From: HGM04593 sp045634305
GTDB lineage: Bacteria > Bacteroidota > Bacteroidia > Bacteroidales > Bacteroidaceae
Direction: 5' to 3'
Assembly (NCBI GenBank): GCA_045634305.1
Contig: JAZQZZ010000030.1
Span: forward strand, 56,198 to 120,197
Length of the DNA: 64,000 nucleotides
The notes below the pieces were generated by a model. It searched no databases. It worked only from the letters and a program-made list of their open reading frames with translations, and had not been told where the DNA came from. Shown here in pieces: positions 1 to 7,436 of this stretch (positions are counted from its first letter, which is position 1; each line of letters starts with the position of its first letter). The position numbers and the translations under genes are program-made.

Positions 1-312
1 CACAGCTTTAACCAATACCTTTATCAAATATATTGCACCAGGCCACATTGCCAAGCTACCGGCATATCCCAAAACAGCCATCACCGAGAAACGGAAAAGA
101 TCGTTTTTCGATTTCGACCATGTCCAGCGTGGTGCTATATCATTTTTGTGTGCGAATATGCCGAAAACTACTCCTGCCACAGCCATAATAGCGGTAAAAA
201 CAAGAACATGAAAATCGCCATATACCACACAAGCGCACACACCTATCACACCTAAAGTATTCACTATCGGTGCCAACAGGTTTATTATATAGGCCAATAC
301 TACCATAATCAT
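1..312 (-). CDS. Partial small integral membrane protein (C-terminus outside window)
   Basis: An open minus-strand frame of 104 codons without a stop reaches the left edge of the window, so only the N-terminal part is seen. Its ATG overlaps the TGA of the upstream DUF1232 gene in an ATGA arrangement (309-312), which points to translational coupling and the same operon. The visible protein is strongly hydrophobic: one segment covers about residues 3-25, a second about 33-50, and a third follows a short charged loop (HKNDIAPRWTWSKSKND). I do not recognise a family. It is most likely an inner-membrane protein that belongs to the accessory cluster running to 5.7 kb. The frame is solid, the function is unknown. 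Confidence 0.7.
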   Translation of the reverse strand, partial: MIMVVLAYIINLLAPIVNTLGVIGVCACVVYGDFHVLVFTAIMAVAGVVFGIFAHKNDIAPRWTWSKSKNDLFRFSVMAVLGYAGSLAMWPGAIYLIKVLVKAV

Positions 313-1121
313 TTATTTTTATAAGATTCTGTCAGCTGTTCCAAAGTATCTTCATTTTCTTCACCGACGATGTTTTTATACTGCATTTTTGCATTCTCAA
401 ACACATCAGGAGTCATTGATGATATCAATTTCTTCATGCAAGCAGAAATAGCCAAAGCATCGTCAGTGTATCCCAATACAACCATAAAATCAGGTATCAA
501 ATCGGTTGGCAATACAAAATAAGCCAATGAAGCTACAATTAGAGTCTTATCTTTTGCCGATGACTCAGGAGATTTAAAAAGATTATAAAGCAATAGAACA
601 GGATATATAATTACTGCTCCGGCCTTGCGCGCCACCTTCTCAATCTTTTCTGTTATCTGACTATCAGAAAACCATTTTTTCAGTTTATCGCCATTTTCGG
701 CAATATACTCAAAAACCTTTTCCTTCAAACCTTCTGTCTTTGAGAGTTCTTTGTCGTCAACCTCGCCAACCGGAGCTGTAACTTCATCAGGCTCCAAATC
801 TTCGGGCTTTATTGCATCGTCACAAACATTCTCCACATCTGTATCCTCATGCAAGTCACTCCCATCAGCCTCACATCCTTGCAAGAATTCAACACCGGTC
901 ATAGCCTGCAAGTCAATAAGTCTGTTCTCTAGCGCCGTCAACTGCTCCTCGCAATTCTTGATTTCCTTTTTATTTCCAAAAGCAAAAAATCCCTTTGGGT
1001 TTTTCAGTTCCTCAAGTTTCGTTTTTGCTTTCCCAATTGCAAGTTCGCACTTTTTAATTCCGGCCTGCAAAAGGCGTCCACCATGCTCAATATCATCGGC
1101 TGATAATTCTTCTTTCTTCAT
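309..1121 (-). CDS. DUF1232 (YkvA-like) membrane-associated protein with coiled-coil N-terminus
   Basis: 270 residues. The N-terminal third is rich in Lys, Glu and Leu (about residues 1-75) and looks like a coiled coil. An acidic linker with many Asp and Glu follows (about 80-125). The C-terminal part carries the DUF1232 hallmark, a hydrophobic stretch containing VLPTDLIPDF followed by GYTDDALAI (about 195-225). DUF1232 proteins are small membrane-associated proteins with no established reaction. The gene overlaps the downstream membrane protein gene by four bases and lies 32 bp after a small coiled-coil gene on the same strand. Domain assignment is firm, role unknown; the neighbours suggest a role in an envelope or stress module. 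Confidence 0.8.
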   Translation of the reverse strand: MKKEELSADDIEHGGRLLQAGIKKCELAIGKAKTKLEELKNPKGFFAFGNKKEIKNCEEQLTALENRLIDLQAMTGVEFLQGCEADGSDLHEDTDVENVCDDAIKPEDLEPDEVTAPVGEVDDKELSKTEGLKEKVFEYIAENGDKLKKWFSDSQITEKIEKVARKAGAVIIYPVLLLYNLFKSPESSAKDKTLIVASLAYFVLPTDLIPDFMVVLGYTDDALAISACMKKLISSMTPDVFENAKMQYKNIVGEENEDTLEQLTESYKNK

Positions 1122-1153
1122 AACAAGAGTTATAATGGTTTACAAACAGCGCA

Positions 1154-1396
1154 TCACTTACAACGTTTCAAGCTATCTTTCGTGCTCTCAATCTGACGTT
1201 TCAAGTACTCAATCTGGCGGTCATGACGTGCAGCCGCATCTACCTTACTCTTGCGGTAACTAGCTTTGCTCGATGGCGAAGAAGCATTCTTTATATAACG
1301 TGCATAGTTCTCGTTATCACGTTTCTTTGCCTCTTTCTCCTTTGCTATTGACGCACGCAGGTCAATAATCTTTTTCTTGTAATACTCTTTGCTCAT
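1154..1396 (-). CDS. Small charged coiled-coil protein
   Basis: 80 residues, dominated by Lys, Arg, Glu, Asp, Ala and Ser, with no hydrophobic segment and no Cys in a motif. The sequence has long helix-forming stretches (KKKIIDLRASIAKEKEAKK, then RQIEYLKRQIESTKDSLKR) separated by a Ser/Pro break near the middle (NASSPSSKAS), so a helical hairpin is plausible. It lies between the PD-(D/E)XK gene and the DUF1232 gene on the same strand with short gaps of about 40 and 30 bp, so it is probably in one operon with them. I do not recognise the family. It could be a structural partner of the coiled-coil N-terminus of the DUF1232 protein, but that is inference. Confidence 0.65.
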   Translation of the reverse strand: MSKEYYKKKIIDLRASIAKEKEAKKRDNENYARYIKNASSPSSKASYRKSKVDAAARHDRQIEYLKRQIESTKDSLKRCK

Positions 1397-1436
1397 AGTT
1401 ATAGATTCTGAAAAGACTTATAAAATCCTTGTTCAT

Positions 1437-2798
1437 TTACTGTTGCAGCTCCTTTATTCTCCTGAAAAACATCTCCTGCATCTCGTGATAAAGGTAGTCA
1501 TTCACATTATCGTGAGTGTGACGGTACATGGCCTCGTAGAACGCAATGAAATTGCTGTCATGTGCAAAAACACAGCGGTTCTCTGTCAGGTACTCATACA
1601 CATTGGCATAAGTGATAATGGTATACAAATCTCGCATCTCGGCATCCTCAATCACCGGAATGTTATACTTTGGGGTGAGAATGAAGAAACGTGACACCTT
1701 GCCATAGTCAGCACACTCCTTGTTCTTTGAGAGCCACACCGCGTAGTTGTAATAGCGGCGCAACTGCTTTCCCTCGCAGTCCTCGTCAATGCTGTTTATG
1801 TCCGATTTTATCTTGTTCTCAATGACCACCAGCTCGTTTGCGGTGCGTATCATAAGGTCAATGCGGCCGCCACTGGGGTACTTCTTGTGGTTATATTTGC
1901 TATCCTCAATCTTCGACATCTCCTCGCGTGCCACAGTAAAGCCCTCGCCAAGCGAGACACCATATCGGGCAAAGAAGCCATGCCACAAAGCGGGATACTG
2001 CTGCATAAAATATGCAAGCGCATTGGAGAACTTGTTCTCGTCATTCTGTATACAGCAAATGTCGAACAGAGACACCTTGCGTTCATTAACACTCTCCAGT
2101 TCCTCGGCATCGACACGGTTATTGCTCTCCTGCCATAACGTGGCATCATTGACAAGCGTGTTGAAGATTCTGCTATAATCCTCGCGCTTGGCCTCCACGT
2201 TCTGTTTTGCCAGGTCACCGGCATATGTACCCTCGGGGTATATGTATTGCTTCAGCGATGCCTTTGCCTGTTGGTATCCGGTGAGTGCAACAACAACATC
2301 ACCCTTGTCGTGAGCGGGGTATCTGCTTGCATCGGCCATATGAAAGCGTATGAACAGCCTCTTATCCTTTTGGGGCACATATACCTTGTCGGCCTTGTAG
2401 GTTATGAATACGCTCTGCTGCCCTGCTTCGCCAAAGATGTCAAAGATGGAAACACCGCCATAGGATACTCCACCCTCGTCATTAACGAACTGTTGCTGCC
2501 TGGCAAAGATTTCCTTGTTCACCCCTTTGTACTTGCCGGTGAACTGTCTGTCGGCACAGTAGACATCGTTAAGCCCTGTTGCCATGCCAATCACCTCCAC
2601 CTCGCCAATACCATAGTACTTGACAAATAGCATGTATCCCACCTTGCCCTGGTGTGCCTTTACAAAATCACCGCTTGAATTCAGGTAGATATAATTACCG
2701 CCATTGTCGGCCTGGTACAGGTTTATTATCTCGTGCCCAAGGTTGGACGCGAGATAATCACCCACATACATTCTGTTAAGTACAATAGCGGTTTTCAT
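1437..2798 (-). CDS. PD-(D/E)XK nuclease superfamily protein
   Basis: 453 residues from the ATG at 2798. A longer frame begins at 2843 but overlaps the upstream gene; the internal start leaves a 17-bp gap and begins with MKTAIVLNRMYVG. The C-terminal half contains the nuclease signature: GGRIDLMIRT (the Asp) followed by VVIENKIKS (the E-x-K), then a conserved-looking QLRRYYNYA helix, as in the PDDEXK_9-type families. The N-terminal half (about 1-150) looks like a separate mostly-beta domain of unknown type. No methyltransferase gene is next to it, so a classical restriction-modification pair is not supported. It could be a nuclease of a defence or DNA-repair type, or an inactive relative. The fold call is good, the substrate unknown. 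Confidence 0.7.
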   Translation of the reverse strand: MKTAIVLNRMYVGDYLASNLGHEIINLYQADNGGNYIYLNSSGDFVKAHQGKVGYMLFVKYYGIGEVEVIGMATGLNDVYCADRQFTGKYKGVNKEIFARQQQFVNDEGGVSYGGVSIFDIFGEAGQQSVFITYKADKVYVPQKDKRLFIRFHMADASRYPAHDKGDVVVALTGYQQAKASLKQYIYPEGTYAGDLAKQNVEAKREDYSRIFNTLVNDATLWQESNNRVDAEELESVNERKVSLFDICCIQNDENKFSNALAYFMQQYPALWHGFFARYGVSLGEGFTVAREEMSKIEDSKYNHKKYPSGGRIDLMIRTANELVVIENKIKSDINSIDEDCEGKQLRRYYNYAVWLSKNKECADYGKVSRFFILTPKYNIPVIEDAEMRDLYTIITYANVYEYLTENRCVFAHDSNFIAFYEAMYRHTHDNVNDYLYHEMQEMFFRRIKELQQ

Positions 2799-2814
2799 GG
2801 CTTGATACTTGCAA

Positions 2815-3177
2815 TCAATACTCGCCACGTGCTGCCTGACCAATGGTTATGCCATTGGGGACAAGTTTGGTGCCTTTGGCATCCTTAATCTGCACGGTAA
2901 CGCCGAAGTTGGTATCGAAAAGTTTCTCGGCATCACCAACCTTCATGCTGGCCTTGATTTTGAGGCCATCAGCATTGGCCTTGACATCCTTAGTGGTCTT
3001 TTTGTTAAGGGCAGCAAGTGTCAAATCGCCATCTGCAATGGCAGCACCTTTGTAAAATACCAATGTAAGTTCAAATGCCTTCTTGAAATCGGCTGAAATT
3101 GTCTTAAGCTTTTTCTGTGGAGCCACTGTGAACTCAGCGTTCTTGAAACGGTCCATCAAATTGTTCAATATTCCCAT
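2815..3177 (-). CDS. Small beta-rich protein, paralogue of the next upstream gene
   Basis: 120 residues from ATG 3177 (MGILNNLMDRFKNAEF); the frame extends further upstream but without support. After a short helical start it shows two similar halves: KKLKTISADFKKAFELTLVFYKG followed by an Asp/Ala/Leu stretch, and LKIKASMKVGDAEKLFDTNFGVTVQI followed by a Lys-Leu-Asn-Gly-Ile-Thr end. The same layout is seen in the neighbouring gene at 3276-3590, so the two are tandem paralogues. There is no signal peptide or membrane segment, so it is probably cytosolic. No known family or reaction is recognised. It is in line with the PD-(D/E)XK gene and likely in the same transcript. Confidence 0.65.
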   Translation of the reverse strand: MGILNNLMDRFKNAEFTVAPQKKLKTISADFKKAFELTLVFYKGAAIADGDLTLAALNKKTTKDVKANADGLKIKASMKVGDAEKLFDTNFGVTVQIKDAKGTKLVPNGITIGQAARGEY

Positions 3178-3275
3178 AGTAATAAGTTTAAATTCTAATA
3201 ATATGCGCAATAAATGTTATGTTTGTGATATGTGGGACACCCAAGCCCCACATACCTGAATTCTGTTGTACAGGA

Positions 3276-3590
3276 TTACTTGCCAGCAGCAACAAGAGTG
3301 ATATCGTTGTCAGCGAGCTTGCTGTCGTCAGCGTTAGCTACCTGAACACCGATACCGTAGAGCTCGGCAATCTTCTTCTCGAAGTTACCGACGCGCAGGT
3401 TGCCACCAACGGTGAGCTCGCCACCCTTCTTACCCTCGGCACGAAGTGATGCCAGTGTAGCGTCATCATCGGCAAAAGCACCCTTGCAACTCTCACTCTT
3501 GTAAACGCGCAATGATGCACCAAACTCCTTCTTGAAATTAGCCTTCAAGGTCTTTACCTTCATGCGGCCATCCAACTTAAATTCTGCCAT
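3276..3590 (-). CDS. Small beta-rich protein, tandem paralogue
   Basis: 104 residues starting MAEFKLDGRMKVKTLKANF. It lines up along its length with the protein at 2815-3177: MKVKTLKANFKKEFGASLRVYK matches the first half of the paralogue, and LRVGNFEKKIAELYGIGVQV with ADNDITLVAAGK matches the second half. The alternation of short strands with a FKKEF-type helix suggests a compact two-repeat fold. It has no signal peptide, no membrane segment and no metal-binding motif. About 100 bp separate it from its paralogue and 50 bp from the membrane protein gene upstream, all on the minus strand. Function unknown; the duplication suggests subunits of one assembly or variants recognising related partners, which is inference. 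Confidence 0.65.
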   Translation of the reverse strand: MAEFKLDGRMKVKTLKANFKKEFGASLRVYKSESCKGAFADDDATLASLRAEGKKGGELTVGGNLRVGNFEKKIAELYGIGVQVANADDSKLADNDITLVAAGK

Positions 3591-3642
3591 AGTTGTAAAA
3601 TTTTAAATGATTAATAAATGGTTAATAAATAATTAATTGCAT

Positions 3643-4089
3643 TCAGTTTTTGAAGTAATCTACAATATACTCCTCTATAATTTCAGGAAGAAATATCGCA
3701 GCGACGATTGTAATTATTCCTGTAAGGATTGCCCAGTATCCCCAAAAAAGGATCTGAATTGGGATTGACACTATCGCCAATGTCCATACAATAAAATCAG
3801 TTTTGTTCTCTTTAAAGATTTCTTTTACATATGTTATTAACTTTTTAGGATACAAAAGCAATTCCACCAAGTAATATGCAACACAACATGTAGGTAAGAC
3901 TGTCAAAATTGTCCACCAGCCCCAAAAAATAGCCTGAAATATTATTGCAACCAATGCAATACTCCAAACTACAATCTTTAGAATTGTACTGCCTTTGGGC
4001 GCATCATGTTTATTTAATTTGGCAGTCTTATTATTTTCCGTTATATCTTCAGCTAAAGCCTTTTTCAATTCCTCAAATTCCTTGTTCAT
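3643..4089 (-). CDS. Membrane protein with two duplicated hydrophobic hairpins
   Basis: 148 residues. A hydrophilic N-terminus of about 35 residues precedes a hydrophobic hairpin (IVVWSIALVAIIFQAIFWGWW, then TILTVLPTCCVAYYLVELLL). After a lysine-rich loop the pattern repeats as FIVWTLAIVSIPIQILFWGYW and AILTGIITIVAAIFL. The two halves share the FxxIVW...IxQxxFWGxWxILT pattern, so the gene arose by internal duplication. Four membrane segments are likely, with both ends in the cytosol. The aromatic FWGWW/FWGYW motif is striking, but I cannot tie it to a named family. Located inside the accessory cluster, between the paralogue pair and the TerB-like gene. Confidence 0.65.
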   Translation of the reverse strand: MNKEFEELKKALAEDITENNKTAKLNKHDAPKGSTILKIVVWSIALVAIIFQAIFWGWWTILTVLPTCCVAYYLVELLLYPKKLITYVKEIFKENKTDFIVWTLAIVSIPIQILFWGYWAILTGIITIVAAIFLPEIIEEYIVDYFKN

Positions 4090-4169
4090 AAAACGATCTT
4101 TTTTCTTTTAGCTCATAATTGTTACACAATTCAATAATCATTGCATGCAGCCAGACCATGTGAATATAA

Positions 4170-4586
4170 TCAAAGTTCTACCTGCAATTCAGACTCCTCC
4201 TTTACGAGGTCGGCAAGCATAAGCACAGCGCGTGCATCATCGATGCCAAGAGCCGTAGCAATTGACAATACATTATCAACCTCTTCCTCGCCAAGCACGC
4301 CGTCAACAATTACCACCTGCAGAACGGCCTGCAACAACATCTCAGCCTCGTCATCATCCACCTCGGCCGAGTGTTCAAGGATATAAGCGTTCACCTCTTC
4401 CTCATTCATTGGCTCAACAACTGCAAGTTCTGCCTCAACGGCTGCGGCAAACTCGTCGACATCAAGTTCAAACGCATCGGCAATTTCAGCTACAACAATC
4501 TTCTCGGCTGCATCATATTCGCCATCGGCCCAGATTGCTGTTGCCACCAACGCTGCTATATGTTTGATTTCTGTATTCATACTCAT
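4170..4586 (-). CDS. TerB-like (tellurite resistance B family) protein
   Basis: 138 residues, very acidic and almost all helical. It has the TerB-like layout of two similar EF-hand-resembling helical units: HIAALVATAIWADGEYDAAEKIVVAEI near the N-terminus and LLQAVLQVVIVDGVLGEEEVDNVLSIA in the second half. The ADGEYDAAE and VDGVLGEEE segments are the acidic loops seen in TerB domains, which can bind metal ions. Established knowledge: TerB proteins take part in Ter-type stress or chemical-defence membrane complexes, though tellurite itself is rarely the natural signal. ATG codons at 4586 and 4580 are both possible starts. A second TerB-like domain occurs in this window at the end of the M48 peptidase (30712-31986). 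Confidence 0.7.
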   Translation of the reverse strand: MSMNTEIKHIAALVATAIWADGEYDAAEKIVVAEIADAFELDVDEFAAAVEAELAVVEPMNEEEVNAYILEHSAEVDDDEAEMLLQAVLQVVIVDGVLGEEEVDNVLSIATALGIDDARAVLMLADLVKEESELQVEL

Positions 4587-4595
4587 AAATATAAC

Positions 4596-4745
4596 TTACT
4601 TAAACAATCTTTTAATTCTATTCTTAAGGCTGTTCTTCTCGGCACGGGCCTTAGCCATGCGCTCAGCGATAGCCTTACCCTCTTTTGTACGTTTGTCAAC
4701 AGTACCGTCTTTGGTCTTCTTTACTGTAGTCTTCTTTACTGCCAT
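4596..4745 (-). CDS. Very small basic protein (49 aa)
   Basis: A short frame from ATG 4745 to TAA 4596 encodes 49 residues. The start is MAVKKTTVKKTKDGTVDKR and the end LKNRIKRLFK. About a third of the residues are Lys or Arg, with few acidic residues, so it could bind nucleic acid or an acidic partner such as the TerB-like protein encoded only 10 bp downstream. It fits exactly between the OmpA-tailed gene (stop 4769) and the TerB-like gene, same strand, with intergenic gaps of 23 and 10 bp. That spacing and the clean coding pattern are the main evidence that it is real. No family recognised. Confidence 0.6.
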   Translation of the reverse strand: MAVKKTTVKKTKDGTVDKRTKEGKAIAERMAKARAEKNSLKNRIKRLFK

Positions 4746-4768
4746 ATCATTATAATATTATAAGGTTA

Positions 4769-5677
4769 TTATTCAAGAATAATAAATTCTGTGCGGCGGT
4801 TAGCCTCGGGATTGTTCTCGTCAATGATTTCGCTTGAACCTTTACCCTCAGCCTCAAGACGGTTTGCATCGATACCACGACTTACCAAGAAATCAACGGC
4901 AGCTTGTGCACGTGCCTGAGAAAGTTTCTGGTTGAATGCAGGGTCACCCTCGGGCGATGTGTGACCAACGATACGCAGTTTCACCTCGGGATGTTTCTGC
5001 ATCTCCTTTGCCAAATCGTGAAGGACGAACTTTGCATCATCAGAAAGGTCGGCCTTGCCGGCAATGAATGTCGCAGCATTGAAGTTCTTCTCAATCTCAT
5101 CAATGCGGTCAACATATACAAGTTTCTCTACCTCAACAACCTTCTCAACCTCAACTACTTTCTCTACCTCTACCACCTTTGGCTTGCGAAGAACAAAGAA
5201 AGCCACTGCAGCAGCAAGGAGCAACACCAACAAAATCCACAACCAAAGCAGGGATTTCTTTTTCTCGGGCACAGGTGGAACGTATCCGTTGAGGTATTCA
5301 AGGCGGAAACCACCCTTCTTGCCACCCTTGTCGGCAGCCTCAAACTTGGCAACCTCAATATCATACAACTTAGCATGCTCTACAACGCGCTCAAAAGAGG
5401 GCTTTGTCCACATCATTACGACAGACACCTTGCGGCCATCGCCCATAGTGAGCAACTCCTCCTCTGCCTTGAAATAGTTGTTCCAGTTACCGGTAGAACC
5501 TTTATCCTCTGCATAGATAAAAATCTCTTCACTACCCCTGTCCGGGTTAATCTCATTTGGGAAAGCCTTGCGCAAATCCTCAATAGTAGCCTGTGGATAC
5601 ATCACCATATATGCGTGCATGATACCTAACGCTGTACGGTTCTGAGCCTTACCGTAAACTCTTACTTTACTTGCCAT
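4769..5677 (-). CDS. Inner-membrane protein with cytosolic N-domain and periplasmic OmpA-like domain
   Basis: 302 residues from ATG 5677 (MASKVRVYGKAQNRTALG); an upstream ATG at 5752 would add a tail lacking coding character. Residues 1-140 form a soluble domain I cannot name. A Lys/Pro stretch then leads to one membrane helix (LLWLWILLVLLLAAAVAFFVL, about 147-167). It is followed by a periodic VEVEKVVEVEK-type linker and an OmpA/MotB peptidoglycan-binding domain (about 200-302) with the usual VKLRIVGHTSPEGDPAFNQ and a terminal NRRTEFIIL. With no signal peptide and a central helix, the N-domain should be cytosolic and the OmpA domain periplasmic, linking the cluster to the cell wall. It heads the minus-strand cluster just after the 6S-like RNA terminator. 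Confidence 0.75.
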   Translation of the reverse strand: MASKVRVYGKAQNRTALGIMHAYMVMYPQATIEDLRKAFPNEINPDRGSEEIFIYAEDKGSTGNWNNYFKAEEELLTMGDGRKVSVVMMWTKPSFERVVEHAKLYDIEVAKFEAADKGGKKGGFRLEYLNGYVPPVPEKKKSLLWLWILLVLLLAAAVAFFVLRKPKVVEVEKVVEVEKVVEVEKLVYVDRIDEIEKNFNAATFIAGKADLSDDAKFVLHDLAKEMQKHPEVKLRIVGHTSPEGDPAFNQKLSQARAQAAVDFLVSRGIDANRLEAEGKGSSEIIDENNPEANRRTEFIILE

Positions 5678-5756
5678 AATCTTTTGTAATATTTTATAAT
5701 GAATAATGTCTGTTATCACAAGCGGCAACAATGGCACCTTACGCTTCAACATACAT

Positions 5757-5791
5757 ATAAAAAAAAGCGCAGACTAATTGCTTAGTCTCCG
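5757..5791 (-). terminator. Rho-independent terminator of the 6S-like RNA
   Basis: Read on the minus strand, AGCG-x-AGACTAA and TTAGTCT-x-CGCT pair around a GCAA loop and are followed by eight U residues. It separates the 6S-like RNA and the kinase gene upstream from the OmpA-tailed gene downstream. Confidence 0.8.
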
Positions 5792-5950
5792 CTGATAGGT
5801 CCTAGGAAAACCCTGAAAAAGAGAAAAGCAACAGCCTACGCTAATAGTAGCCACGCACACATGACACATGTATGCACGACACCTTGCGACAGGGTTTGAA
5901 TTCTCTTTCCGTTAATGAATTTCCTAGGTTCATCAGCGAGAATGTCAAAC
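5757..5950 (-). ncRNA. ssrS: 6S-like RNA (probably the Bacteroidales-1 / ssrS type)
   Basis: A gene-free minus-strand stretch folds as one long hairpin. The outer stem is CGCTGA (5933-5938) with TCAGCG (5789-5794), continued by CCTAGGAAA with TTTCCTAGG. A large internal bubble follows, then AAACCCTG with CAGGGTTT, a small CTAC/GTAG side stem on the 3' arm and an apical stem GCATACATG/CATGTGTGC. A Rho-independent terminator with a U run closes it. A roughly 190-nt rod with a central bubble is the shape of 6S RNA, which mimics an open promoter and binds the RNA polymerase holoenzyme. The Rfam Bacteroidales-1 family would be the expected match. The exact 5' end is uncertain; a TTG / TAATATTG promoter-like pair lies upstream near 5980-6015. 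Confidence 0.6.
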
Positions 5951-6128
5951 ACTCGCGTGTTTTATTTGTATTTCAACAATGCAATATTACTAAAATAAAT
6001 TAACAAAACACAAGAGTCTGTTGCTTTTTTTAACTACCTGACAAAGATAGTGAGTTATTATGGGAATTTATTTGTCTTTTTTTGTCAAAACAAAACAAAT
6101 GCAAAAGGCTATTTCAACAACTTTACAT

Positions 6129-7340
6129 CTACTTATTTATATAAGGTACATACGGCAGACGATGCGTTACAAGGCTGTCGTAATAGATTACTGCAGGGAT
6201 GGGTAAACCGCTTTTATAGTACGACGGCAATTGCTTTGCCTTTTCCCACAGTTGTTCCTGCGCCATGTTCAACAACAGCATATAGCGGTTTGTGACAGCA
6301 GATGAGATGTCGGGGTCGGCAATGGGAGATATATTACTTTTGTAATACTCCGCCAATATTTCATAAAAAGAGAGGATGTTATTGCCCGCAAATTCAGAAT
6401 AGGGAGCGCGGGAAACAGAATCGGCCACGCACTCGTATACTGCAGCCACATCGACTTCAACCTTGGCAAGCAACGAATCGCGCAGCAGGGTCATTTGCTC
6501 GGCTGCCGTTTTTTGCCTGGTTATTTCCTGTGCGTTCCCCATTCCTGTGCGACAGGTATACAACAGCAACAGCAGAAGCAGTAATGCCACAAATGTTGTG
6601 GCAAAAACGCGTAACGGACGGTTACGGTGCCTGAAGGCCGCAAGCAACTGCTCGGCATTGGCATAGCGTTTCTCCTTGCAAGCACACATGCAACGCCCTG
6701 CTATGCGGGAATACTTATTCGGGAAAAGCCGGCGCAGGATAACACCCAGCGAATAGATGTCGCTACGCACGTCAATATCCTTTTCGCGCGAAAGGAGTTC
6801 GGGCGATGCATAGGCCGGAGTGCATCCCGGTGTGCGTGCAAGATAATGGGCATCGTCGTCGGCAAGACCAAAATCAATAAGCCGCACATCGTTGTCGGCA
6901 CGTGTAACAAGAATATTTTCAGGTTTTATGTCGTTATGCACCACCCCACTGCGGTGTATATACGCGACAGCCTGCAGCAATTGGGAGAAGACCCTTTCAC
7001 GCATGGAATGCGAGGGGTTCTCGGCCAGGAAATCGGTCAGTGTGCGACCATCGACATACTCCATGACAATACCCGGGCCGACAATTGTGCTTTGTTCATA
7101 CGTGAACACGTTGACAATATGGGGGTGGGATTTTCCAAGCGACAGTTCATATTCCCTTTGCAGCATTGCTATTGCTTGCCCACCGGCCTCTTTAGGTGTC
7201 TTTATAATAAAATACTTTCCGGCTTTGCGCACACGATAGAGTACGGCATGGGCTGTAGAAAGATACACCTCGGGCATAGAGTAACCCGCAGCATAATCGA
7301 CCGCAACGTCTACCGGCTCTACAATTTCACTTTCGTGCAT
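6129..7340 (-). CDS. Transmembrane Ser/Thr protein kinase (Hanks type)
   Basis: 403 residues. The kinase domain covers about residues 20-235: KYFIIKTPKE holds the ATP-binding Lys, VVHNDIKPENILV the catalytic loop, LIDFGLAD the metal-binding DFG and AYASPELL the APE-like motif. The catalytic loop reads HND instead of HRD, so it may not depend on activation-loop phosphorylation. A single membrane helix of mostly Leu (FATTFVALLLLLLLLYT, about 250-266) leads to a periplasmic helical domain of about 130 residues of unknown type. The kinase thus has the bacterial PknB-like topology with an outside sensor. A clear promoter lies at 7381-7410. Downstream come the 6S-like RNA and the TerB/OmpA cluster; a DUF7477-like repeat protein lies 770 bp away. 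Confidence 0.85.
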   Translation of the reverse strand: MHESEIVEPVDVAVDYAAGYSMPEVYLSTAHAVLYRVRKAGKYFIIKTPKEAGGQAIAMLQREYELSLGKSHPHIVNVFTYEQSTIVGPGIVMEYVDGRTLTDFLAENPSHSMRERVFSQLLQAVAYIHRSGVVHNDIKPENILVTRADNDVRLIDFGLADDDAHYLARTPGCTPAYASPELLSREKDIDVRSDIYSLGVILRRLFPNKYSRIAGRCMCACKEKRYANAEQLLAAFRHRNRPLRVFATTFVALLLLLLLLYTCRTGMGNAQEITRQKTAAEQMTLLRDSLLAKVEVDVAAVYECVADSVSRAPYSEFAGNNILSFYEILAEYYKSNISPIADPDISSAVTNRYMLLLNMAQEQLWEKAKQLPSYYKSGLPIPAVIYYDSLVTHRLPYVPYINK

Positions 7341-7380
7341 AAAATGACAAATAAAGACAAAGGGTTGTAACTATTTTTTT

Positions 7381-7410
7381 CAAATATAAACACTATTTTT
7401 GTAAAAACAA
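7381..7410 (-). promoter_or_regulatory. Bacteroidota-type promoter of the kinase gene
   Basis: On the minus strand TTG (7408-7410) is followed after exactly 19 bp by TATATTTG (7381-7388), a full match to the TTG / TAnnTTTG pattern of the main sigma factor of this phylum. The expected start of transcription is near 7375, giving a leader of about 35 nt. A second -7 box, TATTTTTG at 7394-7401 on the plus strand, could serve the divergent gene at 7437, but its -33 element is not clear. Confidence 0.7.
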
Positions 7411-7436
7411 TCATAGCGTCGTTCAAAAACTGCAAA

